Shown here one piece after another: positions 26,001-34,211 of a DNA stretch of 64,000 nt (position 1 is its first letter; each line of letters opens with the position of its first letter). The DNA is from Thiohalomonas sp041685045 (GTDB lineage Bacteria > Pseudomonadota > Gammaproteobacteria > Thiohalomonadales > Thiohalomonadaceae): the NCBI GenBank assembly GCA_041685045.1, contig JAWLGP010000019.1:33256-97255 (forward strand), written 5' to 3'. The position numbers were made by a program, and so were the translations under genes. The notes under the pieces are model-generated. The model was not told the origin of the DNA, made no database searches, and saw only the letters and a program-made list of their open reading frames with translations.

Positions 26001-28820
26001 GATCGGCTCGTCCACCACGTCGGTCATGTACTTGGCCTGGCCGTTGCTGAAATCGCTGGCCTGCAGGCGCGAGTGCCACTGCCGGTGCAGCAGGCGCAGG
26101 GTGATGGTCTGCCCGGCGAGCAGCTCGCCATCGGGGCCGGCCACCAGGATCTCGGGGGTGATCGCGGTCGCTTCCGGAAGGTAGCGGGGCAGCTTCATGC
26201 CCAGCACGAAAGGCGGCAGGGCCAGCACCTCCTGGGTGCTGCTGACGGTCTGGTCATCGGCACCGGTGACGGTCGCCTCCACCACGTAGCGGCGTGGCTG
26301 GGCCGTCGGTTCGATGGTCGGGTCGAGCGACAGCTCGGCGAAACCTTCGGCATCGGTGCGCCCTTCGCTCTGCACCTGCGTCGTGGAGCGGAACGCCTCG
26401 CCGCCGCCGAAGCGGGCGTCGGTCGAATAGACGAAACCCTCCCGCTGTTTCGGCGTCCAGTTGTACGGGAACTGGGTCACGCGCCAGCGCACCGGCTGTT
26501 CGGCCACCCTGCCGCCGGCGTAGTACTTGGCATTCAGCAGCACCTTGAACGGTGCATCCAGGGTAGCGTTGCGCGGGCCGTTCAGGTTCACCTCGAAGCG
26601 CGGCAGGCGGTACGCCTCCTTGCGGAAGCGGACCTCGCCGCAGCGGCCGTCACGGTCCTCGTAATGGGCGCTGAACTCGCCGGTGGGCAGCTTCTCTTCG
26701 GTGAACGCCCGGTAGAGATTGCCCCCGCCGGTGAGCTCGACCGGATAGCGCCACTCCTTGTCGCCGGGACCACTCACCACCAGGGTGCCGTTGCCCCGAA
26801 CCGCCTCCAACGTGCCGGCGTGGCTGCGGCGCAGAAAGCCGCGGATATGCACCGTGTCTTCCGGTTTGTAGACCGGCCGTTCGGTGAACAGGTGACACAG
26901 CCGGGTGGCTGGTGGCTCCCGCCCCCCCAGGTTCTCCTGGGTCCACTGCAGCCAGGTGTCGTAGGCGGGCGCCCAGTGCCCGTTGCGGTAGACCTGCGGT
27001 GGCCGGCTGGGGTCGAGCACCAGGTGGTCCTCGCCCTTGCTGACCACGATCCGCCGCACGGCGCCCCCGCTGCGCCAGTCGTGCCCCGGCGCCAACCAGG
27101 TGTACTGACCCTCGGCGTCGCTGGTCGCTTCCAGCAGGGTGGTCCAGTCGGTGCCCCGTGCCCCTTCGACACGAATGTTGGCGCCGGCCACCGGCGTGCC
27201 GGAACGCAGCGAGGAGACCACGAAGCGGACCCGGTCGCTCTCGTCAATCGTACTCAGCGACAGGTCGGTGGCCTGCACCCGGATCCAGGAGCGTTCGCTG
27301 CCGCTGTCCAGACGGCGCAGGCCGACCAGGTACGTGCCCGGTGCCTGCCCGCCGCTCAACTGCTCCAGCCACGGCGCCAGATCGAGGCCGAAGCGGGCGC
27401 TGTTGCCCTCGGCCTTCAGCGGCAGTTCGACCAGGGTGGAGACCCCGGGCGAGCCGATCGCCTGCAACTGGCGCGCGAGTTCGCCGGGACTGATGTAACG
27501 GTAGGCATCGTTGTGCGGGTCCGGTCGCTCGCCGGGGCCGGGTGGGCGGGCCGACTCGTCGATGGCAATCGGGTCGTCGGGGAAGGGCCAGAACGAACGG
27601 TTCAGGGGATCGATCTTGTGAATACGCAGGTCGAGCCGCTGCATGCCGCGCCCGGTCAGCGGCACCATTTGGGGTCCGAGCCGCTCGACGATCCCCTGCC
27701 CGATCTCCCAGCGCAGGAACTCCGGCTGGCGCGGGAAGAACAGATACAGCTCGCTCGGCCCCTCCAGGCGCAGCGGTCGTCCCCGCTCGTCCTGCAACGC
27801 GGTCGGCTGGACGTTGACGCGATAGAGCGTATCGGCCTGAAACTGGCCGCTGACGGCGAGGCTGTTGCCGACGTTCTGAAAACTCAGCCCTTCCACCGCC
27901 GGGGTGAAGCGCACCAGATTGCGCGCCTGGATCGGGTCGATGGTCTGGGGCCGGGCGGAGAAGGTGAGGTCCACGCTGTGCTGGTGGGCGGAGCAGCGCA
28001 GTGCCTGCTCCTTGTTGTAGCTGACCCCGTCGCGGGTCAACGCCAGATACTGGCCGCCGCAACCGGCGCGGGCGACGCTGAACGGGGTCGCGGTGGCGAA
28101 GTGCAGGGTCCTGAACGCCTGCTCGACGCTGTCGTCCAGCGAAAGGCGCAGGTGCAGGGCTACATGGGTACCCTCCGCCACTGGCTGGCGGAACGCCACC
28201 ACATAGCTCGCCTGTTCGCTGCGGCTGGCGCGCGGCATCACCTTGATATCGAAATCGTCCGCGCCGAGCCAGCGGGAAGGCTCGGCACCGAGGCCGGGCA
28301 GCGGCCGCAGTTCGATGGCGAGCATCTGTGCCAGCGCCGCCGCGTCCACCGGTTCGGGAAAGGTGAGGGTGATGGTCTCGATCGGATCAAGGCCGGAGGC
28401 GCCGTCGGCAGGCAGGGTCCGGGTGGGCGGGTTGAACAGGGTCGCCAATTGTTGCTCCCGGCCATCGAAGCGCCAGCTGAAACGGGCCAGCGGCGGCCAC
28501 GGCTCGGCGGGGCGGAACTGAAGGGTGCGGCCGTCGAGCCAGTTCCAGGCGCCGGGGTGGTGCGGCTGCATCTCCACGTGCTGCTCCGGATGGTCCTCCG
28601 GTCCACCGCCGGCCGGTCCGCGGCTGCGCGAGAAGAACAGGGTCACCGGGTCCCAGCGCCGCAGGAACCGGTCCGGCACCATCACCGTATCCGCCGGCTT
28701 CGCCGGCACGGCCTCTGCCTGCGCCTGCACGTCGGCTGGGACAAGGGCGCCCAAACCGAGCCCGAAGCCCAGCAAACCCGCGGTCAACAGCGCACGGAGA
28801 TTTGATTTGTCCCTGAACAT
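23001..28820 (-). CDS. Bacterial alpha-2-macroglobulin
   Basis: This 1939-residue protein has a cleavable signal peptide (to about residue 33, ending VQAQA) and no lipobox, unlike E. coli YfhM. It is built of MG-type beta domains, with bait-region-type sequence in the middle and the A2M family core near FSPVPFYQPAIPVDASG. The thioester motif GCTEQ is intact, with Cys1451 and Gln1454. In the family, protease cleavage of the bait region frees the thioester to trap the attacker covalently. ATG at 28820 (MFRDKSN) is preferred over a longer frame with a basic leader. Located between the giant protein gene and pbpC. Confidence 0.95.
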   Translation of the reverse strand: MFRDKSNLRALLTAGLLGFGLGLGALVPADVQAQAEAVPAKPADTVMVPDRFLRRWDPVTLFFSRSRGPAGGGPEDHPEQHVEMQPHHPGAWNWLDGRTLQFRPAEPWPPLARFSWRFDGREQQLATLFNPPTRTLPADGASGLDPIETITLTFPEPVDAAALAQMLAIELRPLPGLGAEPSRWLGADDFDIKVMPRASRSEQASYVVAFRQPVAEGTHVALHLRLSLDDSVEQAFRTLHFATATPFSVARAGCGGQYLALTRDGVSYNKEQALRCSAHQHSVDLTFSARPQTIDPIQARNLVRFTPAVEGLSFQNVGNSLAVSGQFQADTLYRVNVQPTALQDERGRPLRLEGPSELYLFFPRQPEFLRWEIGQGIVERLGPQMVPLTGRGMQRLDLRIHKIDPLNRSFWPFPDDPIAIDESARPPGPGERPDPHNDAYRYISPGELARQLQAIGSPGVSTLVELPLKAEGNSARFGLDLAPWLEQLSGGQAPGTYLVGLRRLDSGSERSWIRVQATDLSLSTIDESDRVRFVVSSLRSGTPVAGANIRVEGARGTDWTTLLEATSDAEGQYTWLAPGHDWRSGGAVRRIVVSKGEDHLVLDPSRPPQVYRNGHWAPAYDTWLQWTQENLGGREPPATRLCHLFTERPVYKPEDTVHIRGFLRRSHAGTLEAVRGNGTLVVSGPGDKEWRYPVELTGGGNLYRAFTEEKLPTGEFSAHYEDRDGRCGEVRFRKEAYRLPRFEVNLNGPRNATLDAPFKVLLNAKYYAGGRVAEQPVRWRVTQFPYNWTPKQREGFVYSTDARFGGGEAFRSTTQVQSEGRTDAEGFAELSLDPTIEPTAQPRRYVVEATVTGADDQTVSSTQEVLALPPFVLGMKLPRYLPEATAITPEILVAGPDGELLAGQTITLRLLHRQWHSRLQASDFSNGQAKYMTDVVDEPILEQTLVSGEVPLTPQLPIAEAGVYLVEITAQDKLGRSQLLRLDLFAGGTRAVTWSKPPSPVFRVATDKPRYAPGETAQLVLESPFQRARALAIVEEPEGHNRYQWLTVENGSATFALPVRREHLPRLPVHFLLIRGRLDEKPRLEQDALDLGKPATLAATAWVQVSPDHNTVTVTLDHPDKAQPGDTVEVGVDLRDHTGQPLAGEVTLWLVDQAVLALGHEAPLDPLPHFIHDRGTRVAIRDTRNLAVGFLPFQEQPGGDAALAERRAAMAPELLDKVTVRKNFSPVPFYQPAIPVDASGRSSVKVKLPDNLTNFRLRAVVASGADRFGHASGMLSVRLPVIVQPSLPRFVRPGDMFTATAIGRIVEGGGGAGRASIRVDGLTLNGSAEQPFAWDPARPQRVDYEMTVPTPEYDAEGRPQREQVEVTLGVERSEDKARDAFSVTLPIRPDRRPVIERELTTLAAGEVLELPAVSGPVRPGTLSRSLLLSDQPALVRMAAGLDYLMEYPYGCTEQRVSRARVQLASQKLDALLAESSDDTERSRVVNETLAWIDGVVGDNGLAGYWPGSNGYVSLTAWAVQFMVEARAAGFTVDNALLERMTRALGQALRSDYPHLVSGAQYAERTWALTALAADGQFDAGYAAELSRRAEYLDLESVAQVQRVLAASEAAEPKSLEALDERLWGGLVFRLYNGEPIYGGLQETALATTAEILPSETRTLSEVLRTVVATGGGDGERRQLLLNAITTLGQGDGWGSTNANAAALLSLAEFLNSGNGTPVQSTELRIGEQVETLTVGGETPMLAVNRTDPAAVQVTAAADAATPLVVRSETRYLPAADGSQVEALAQGFVVRRELLRIADAPDTPPERLKLEAPGLELGFGVGQVVEEHIELVNPEDRHYVAVVAPIAAGMEPLNPALATAPPEAKPDGQLTLEPSYTHYGDDQMAWYFDALPKGTYHFYFRTRATIPGSYVQPAAYAEMMYREAVYGNSVGAKVAIKAGE

Positions 28821-28914
28821 CGTTTTTTCGCCCTTATTCCACTTTGCGGCAACGGATCGATTTCGTTTGGTCAACCACCGCTCGGATACCCGGGGCGCAT
28901 CGCGCAGCCCATGC

Positions 28915-31900
28915 CTACCTCTGGTCCAGATACTCGCGGATCACCGCGTCGGGGGGCCCGGTATCGGGCGCTTCGCTGCCCACCAGGGCGGGTTGGACTT
29001 CGACGGCTTCGCCGTCGGCCGGTGCCTCGACACGTAGCAGGTAGTCGCCGGCGGGCAGTTCGTGCATCTGGACGAGGCCGCGGCCGAGCTCGGTGCCGCC
29101 GGCGTCGAGCAGGACGCTCCCGACCACGTCGCGTGAGGCCCTGACACCGAGACCAATGGCCTGCGCTGCCGGCAGGGTGAAGCGGTAGAGGCGGGAGTCG
29201 CCGGGGCCGAGCAGGCGCTTGGGGTTCAGGCCTTCCTGCAGTGGTTCCGGGGTGACCGCCCGGAGCGCGGCCTGGCCGGTACCGGTGGCGAGCGGGTCGA
29301 GGCGAATCGAATGCCGGCCGGCCGGCAGGTAGAGTGGGAGGGCCGTCGCCGCCGGGAATACGTGCAGCCGCTCCGGCAGGCCGGCGGCGCGAACGCGGAC
29401 CACCGCGGGCAGATCGGCGCTCAGCACGACGCCGCCGGGCTCCGGTTGTTCGAAGTCGAGGGCGGTGGTCGCGCCTTCGAAGGCGAGTTGCGCGGGGAGG
29501 GTGACGCGGCGGGTTTCGCCCGCCTCTCCGAATGTGGTGCTTCCGTCGGGTGCGCTCAGCCACAGCAGCAGGAGCCCAGGCGGGTGTTCGACCAGCAGGC
29601 GGGCATCGTCATGCAGCAGCAGGCCGTTACCCTGGCAGATGGTGCCGGAGGTCTCGATGGCGGTCAGCTGTATATCGTCGCCGAATGCATGCAGGCGGCG
29701 GCCCTGGCGCTTTTCCTCCGCCGTCAGTCGCACCGCGAGTTCGCGGGTGCCGGCGGCGGCGTGGTGGAACCGGCCCAGCTGCCCGCCGGTGATGGCCGCC
29801 GCGGCGGCGCTTTCGCCGCCGAGATGCAAGGAGAGCAGCGCATCAGCGGCGGCGGTGTTGTAGAGCAGCAGCGTGTCGGCGTCGCCTTCGAGGGCAAAAC
29901 CCGCCGCCTCCGACAGGCCGGGCCAGACGGTACTGACGCTGGCCTCGCCGCGACGTAGCTCGGCAACCACGCCGGCCGGCAGCGTGAGCGCCAGCGGGCG
30001 TGTGCCGCCGGGCAGGTCGAAATGCAGGGCGCGGCCGGCGGGTAGCTTCACGTCGTGCCGCCCGACACGCAGCGGGGCGGATGGCGGTACGGCAAAGTCG
30101 AACAACCGCAGCGACACCGGCAGTCCTGCCGCCTCGGCCTCGCCACTGTTCGACACCTCGACCGCCGCGGCCCCGGGGGAACGCCGAATCAGGGCGGTGG
30201 CGAGCCGGCCAGGCGCCAGTTGCCCGGCCACGCTGGCTCCCGGGCCGAGGCGCAGTCCCTGTGTCGCCGCCGGGGATTGGGCTATCAGGAGCTGGATGTG
30301 GCCGTCGGCCAGGGGCGGCAGGTCGACCCAGGCCGGCTGCGTGGTCGGGTTGGCGGTCAGCGGCGCGCCCGCATCGAGTACCTGACGTTGCAACCGGATG
30401 CGCGTGGCGCCGGCGCCAGTCTGCGGCCGCAGCAACCAGAGCTGCCTGCTGCTCGCCGGGATGCGGCCACGCTCCGGACGAAACAGCGGTGCACCCGCCT
30501 CGGTCCCGACCAGCAGGTCGCCGTTGCCGCCTTCCACCTGAAGCTGGCCGGGGTGTTCTAGCATGACCGCGGCGACGGCGAGCGCCGGGGCGAAGCCGGG
30601 AACCGGCTTGAGCGGGACGCCGGCAGCCGAAAGGTGGGCCTCGCTGAAGCGGGCACCGGTCACGCGGTCAATGGCCAGCGCGATCGGCTGGCCCGTGCGG
30701 CTGATCGACCAGGCGCGCACCCGCAGCCGATCGCCGGCGCTGGTCGGTGCTGCCAGCAACGGGTCCTTGCCGGCGCGCTGACCGGTGGTGCGCCATGCGC
30801 CGTCTTCCGATTGCCGCTCGATGGCCAGGCCGACGCTGTCGGCGGAATGGGCCTGGACGATCAGGAGCCGGTCATCCACCGCCGGTGGCAGCGGATAGTA
30901 GTGAATGGCGGTGTCTTCGATGACATGCCGGCTCGGCAGCGTGAGCGGTGTCTCCTGCCGCTCATCGGGTACGCGGAAGCTCACCTCGGTCATGGCGCTC
31001 GAGCGCGCCACCGGATCGATGCGCAGGCGGTACTGACCCGGGGCGAGCTGGGCCGTGAGCAGGAAATTCCAGTCGTCGGTGCGATCGTCATTGCCGGCGA
31101 GCCGGTTGCCCGCCGCATCGTAGAGCGTGGCACGGACGTCTTCATCGCCGAAGGACGAGAGCTCGAAGGGGCGTTCGCTGCCGACCGCGATCGGCAGATC
31201 GACCGGGGTGGAGATGGTGCGCCTCTGGCCGGCTACGAGCTGGCGGCTGGTGATCGTGAATCTGTAGTCGAGGCGGTTGTTCGGGCGGCGACTCTTCAGC
31301 GACAGCGTGTAGTCACCGGCCTCGAGCGCGCCCTCCCACCCCTTCTCGCCGTCGAATCCGGCCAGCGTCTCGCCGTCGAGGACCAGTTCTCCGGCCATTC
31401 CGGCGGAGAGTGCGATGCGGGCGTCGATGGCCGCCGGTGCCGTGAACTGCCACTGGTCGGGCTGGCGCGACTCGCCTTCGGCCGGTTCCAGCCAGCGGTG
31501 CGCAACCCGCTGGCCAAGCTCAATGCGGTGCGGGCCATGGCCTTCGAAGCGCGGCGGCTCCCGCTCGGCCTCGAGCAGCGTCACCACTTGGGCGTCGACC
31601 GTCTGCGGCAGCACGACCAGCCGGTAGTTGCCGGGGGCGAAATCGTGGGTCAGGTCGGCGTCGATGCCGGGGCGCAGCAGCGGCCAGCCGTCGCCGTCCT
31701 CGAGCCTCACCGTGAAGCGGCGGTCGAGGCCGAGCGCCCGCAGGCGGTAACGTCCCGGCTGGTCGATATGGAAGCGATAGAGCAGGCCTTCGCCGGCGGC
31801 GAGCGAGGCGCGGGCGGGGAGCCCGGCCAGCAGGCTGCCGCCGTCGTGCAACGTGGTCTGCGCCAGGCGCACGGTCAGATGGCCTTCGCTCTGCCCGCGC

Positions 31901-34071
31901 GGCTGAATCGAGAGCTGATAGTCGCCCTGGCGCAGGTAGTGGCCGATGAGGAAATTACGACCGATACCGTTTTCGGCAGCGGAGGCGAGCCGGGTGTCGA
32001 CGCGGGTGCGCAGCGTACCCTCGGTGGCCAGCAGTCCGGTCGTCTCGACCCGATAGAGGGCCGGCTCCTTCACCGCCAGATTGAAGGTGCGGGTCTCGCT
32101 GCGGGCGAGGTCGACCGGCAGGGGGCGCTGACTGCCCAGCACTTGAAATACGGGGCGGGCGGCGAGGGCTTGGGGTGAGATGGGCGGCAGCGGTGTGCTC
32201 GGGTCGGTGGTCAGCGGGGTGAAGGTGAGGGTGTAGTGGATGGCCTGTTCACCCGCGTTGGCGAGGGTGAGGCTATAGCGGCCGGGCGCCAGCCGTCGGC
32301 TGATGGTGGGGGCGCCCCGGTTTATCGCGAACGGCAGGTGGCGGCCGTCCTCGGCGATGGCGTTCACGGTACCGGTCTCCGGCACCCGGATCGGTAGGTC
32401 GAGGGTCTCCCCGGCCGCCTGGGCGACCGGTAGCGCCTCACCGAGATCGACCGGCAGGGCGCGCACCAGAATGCCGCTGGTCACCCCCGGGCGGGCGTTG
32501 AGGTCGAGCCGCCAGACCTCCCGCGAACCTACGGCCAGCGGGGTGAAGCGTGCGCCCGGCTGGGCGGGGGATGCGACTTCCTTGCCCGGCAGTTCCCCGG
32601 TGAGCCCGGCGCGCAGGGTAATGATGCCCTTGCCGTTGTCGCCGGCGCGCGGTTGCAGGGTCAGCACATAGAGCCCCGCGTCCAGACGCCGTTCGAGGCG
32701 CCCGCGTTCAAAGTTGGGTGGGCGATAGTTCCGCGGGTAGTCCACCAGGAACGGCTCGAGGCGCAGTTCGGCATCCACGCCTTCGGCCTCGAAGGCGTAT
32801 TCGCCGTCGGCCTTCACGTCGAAGAACAGGGTCGAGTCGGCGAGCAGATTGAAACGCCGCTGCCACGCCTGTCCGGGGCCGAGGCGGATGGCGCTGTTGT
32901 CTTGGTAGTGCCAGTAGCGCTCGCCGTAGCGCAGCACCGACAGGATACCGGTGGCATCCGCCTCATCCTCGCCATTGCCGGCGTTTAGGGTGCTCACCCA
33001 GTAGTTGCCCGGATTGGTGACGCTGACCCACTGACGGGCGTGGAAGTGCTGCAGCAAATAGGGTTTGCCGGCTTCGCGGCGCACGGTGATCAGGCGCTCG
33101 CCCTGGCCGTAGGAACCGGTGCGGAGTTCCACCACCGGCGGCACGCTTTTTTTGGTGATCGCCGCCTGGGAACCCCAGCCCGCATACGGCTGTTGTTCGC
33201 GGTAGTCGGAGATGGTCAGATCGGCACTCTCGGCGCTCGGCAGTTCCAGGCGGAAGAAGTCGGCGCTGGCCGGGATTCGCCAGCGGTCGACCCCGAATGG
33301 GCTGGCAGTGTGGAGGCGGCGGCCGGCTTCCGGCAGGGTCGGGATGCCGAAGCGCAGGTACAGCGGGTGTTCGTCCGAGGTGTCCGCCCAGGGCAGCGCG
33401 GGGCCGCCATAAGCCATTAGCAGATACAGTCCCGGCTCCAGCGTCGTGACCAGCTGCCGGCCGCTCAGGGGCTTGCCGGGGGTCGGTTCAACTTCGAGCG
33501 ACGTCGGCGTGGCATCCACCAGCCAGTTGCCGTCTCTCCACAGACGTAGATCGGCCAGGTTGCGTCCGGCCGCCTCCAGGGCGACGGTACGTCGAGAGCC
33601 GATCTCCAGCCACCAGGAGCGCTGTTGGAAGTCATCCAGCTCGCTGCTCTCCAGGCGGAATTCCGTCAATCGTGGTGCGGGGTTTGGACTCAGCTCCCGT
33701 GCCGCCCGCACCGCCAGTTCCACCTCGCCGTTCCCGTGGGAAGAGGCGTAGGTGCGCAACTTGTAGGTGCCCTGGTCCAGGAACAGGTCGAGCCGTCCGT
33801 CCCGGGCTCCGGCAGAGCCGCTGACTGGACCCGGTCCCGCCATGCGGTCAACCAGCTGTAGGGCGGTGCCCTGTCTACTGGCAGCAAGTAGGGTATAGCG
33901 GCCGAAAACCGGGATATGCACCAGGGTTTCGTGGCTTCCGGTGGCCGGCAGGCGGAGGTCGTCGAGGCGTGGAGCGGTCGCTGCCTGCGCGGTGGCGGCG
34001 AGACAGAGAGCCAAGGCCAGGCCGGACGCCGACAACAGCGCCCGGAGGGCTGCGATGAGAGGAAAACGCAT
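28915..34071 (-). CDS. Giant secreted all-beta protein of unknown family
   Basis: This 1718-residue protein has a signal peptide (to about residue 31) and no membrane anchor. I do not recognise its family. A motif of the form L-x-x-G-x-Y-x-L recurs at about residues 98, 211, 463, 594, 713, 770, 811, 916, 1009, 1582 and 1672, usually followed by a short strand. This is like pre-peptidase C-terminal or CUB-like beta-sandwich modules. No catalytic motif was seen. GGAG precedes the ATG. It lies 94 bases upstream of the A2M gene and downstream of the EF-hand regulator, all on one strand, so a shared role in the envelope is likely but unproven. Confidence 0.7.
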   Translation of the reverse strand: MRFPLIAALRALLSASGLALALCLAATAQAATAPRLDDLRLPATGSHETLVHIPVFGRYTLLAASRQGTALQLVDRMAGPGPVSGSAGARDGRLDLFLDQGTYKLRTYASSHGNGEVELAVRAARELSPNPAPRLTEFRLESSELDDFQQRSWWLEIGSRRTVALEAAGRNLADLRLWRDGNWLVDATPTSLEVEPTPGKPLSGRQLVTTLEPGLYLLMAYGGPALPWADTSDEHPLYLRFGIPTLPEAGRRLHTASPFGVDRWRIPASADFFRLELPSAESADLTISDYREQQPYAGWGSQAAITKKSVPPVVELRTGSYGQGERLITVRREAGKPYLLQHFHARQWVSVTNPGNYWVSTLNAGNGEDEADATGILSVLRYGERYWHYQDNSAIRLGPGQAWQRRFNLLADSTLFFDVKADGEYAFEAEGVDAELRLEPFLVDYPRNYRPPNFERGRLERRLDAGLYVLTLQPRAGDNGKGIITLRAGLTGELPGKEVASPAQPGARFTPLAVGSREVWRLDLNARPGVTSGILVRALPVDLGEALPVAQAAGETLDLPIRVPETGTVNAIAEDGRHLPFAINRGAPTISRRLAPGRYSLTLANAGEQAIHYTLTFTPLTTDPSTPLPPISPQALAARPVFQVLGSQRPLPVDLARSETRTFNLAVKEPALYRVETTGLLATEGTLRTRVDTRLASAAENGIGRNFLIGHYLRQGDYQLSIQPRGQSEGHLTVRLAQTTLHDGGSLLAGLPARASLAAGEGLLYRFHIDQPGRYRLRALGLDRRFTVRLEDGDGWPLLRPGIDADLTHDFAPGNYRLVVLPQTVDAQVVTLLEAEREPPRFEGHGPHRIELGQRVAHRWLEPAEGESRQPDQWQFTAPAAIDARIALSAGMAGELVLDGETLAGFDGEKGWEGALEAGDYTLSLKSRRPNNRLDYRFTITSRQLVAGQRRTISTPVDLPIAVGSERPFELSSFGDEDVRATLYDAAGNRLAGNDDRTDDWNFLLTAQLAPGQYRLRIDPVARSSAMTEVSFRVPDERQETPLTLPSRHVIEDTAIHYYPLPPAVDDRLLIVQAHSADSVGLAIERQSEDGAWRTTGQRAGKDPLLAAPTSAGDRLRVRAWSISRTGQPIALAIDRVTGARFSEAHLSAAGVPLKPVPGFAPALAVAAVMLEHPGQLQVEGGNGDLLVGTEAGAPLFRPERGRIPASSRQLWLLRPQTGAGATRIRLQRQVLDAGAPLTANPTTQPAWVDLPPLADGHIQLLIAQSPAATQGLRLGPGASVAGQLAPGRLATALIRRSPGAAAVEVSNSGEAEAAGLPVSLRLFDFAVPPSAPLRVGRHDVKLPAGRALHFDLPGGTRPLALTLPAGVVAELRRGEASVSTVWPGLSEAAGFALEGDADTLLLYNTAAADALLSLHLGGESAAAAAITGGQLGRFHHAAAGTRELAVRLTAEEKRQGRRLHAFGDDIQLTAIETSGTICQGNGLLLHDDARLLVEHPPGLLLLWLSAPDGSTTFGEAGETRRVTLPAQLAFEGATTALDFEQPEPGGVVLSADLPAVVRVRAAGLPERLHVFPAATALPLYLPAGRHSIRLDPLATGTGQAALRAVTPEPLQEGLNPKRLLGPGDSRLYRFTLPAAQAIGLGVRASRDVVGSVLLDAGGTELGRGLVQMHELPAGDYLLRVEAPADGEAVEVQPALVGSEAPDTGPPDAVIREYLDQR

Positions 34072-34211
34072 GATGTCTCCAGCTCCTTGGATACGCCGGA
34101 GGTCTAACGGCTCACGGCAACGCGCTCAGTAGACCCTAGGGGAATGTCGTTTTGCAACTGTCCAGGCGCGTGAACTGCGGCGACTCCCGGCCAAAGACCT
34201 CCTCGTTGCCG

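Noticed and set aside
24969..28805. Plus-strand open frame of 1278 codons opposite the A2M gene
   Set aside because: It is antisense to a clear A2M gene, has low-complexity His/Arg/Gly-rich composition typical of GC-rich shadow frames, and no domain.
30634..32178. Plus-strand open frame of 514 codons inside the giant gene
   Set aside because: Antisense to the giant gene, whose signal peptide, ribosome site and recurring motifs support the minus strand.
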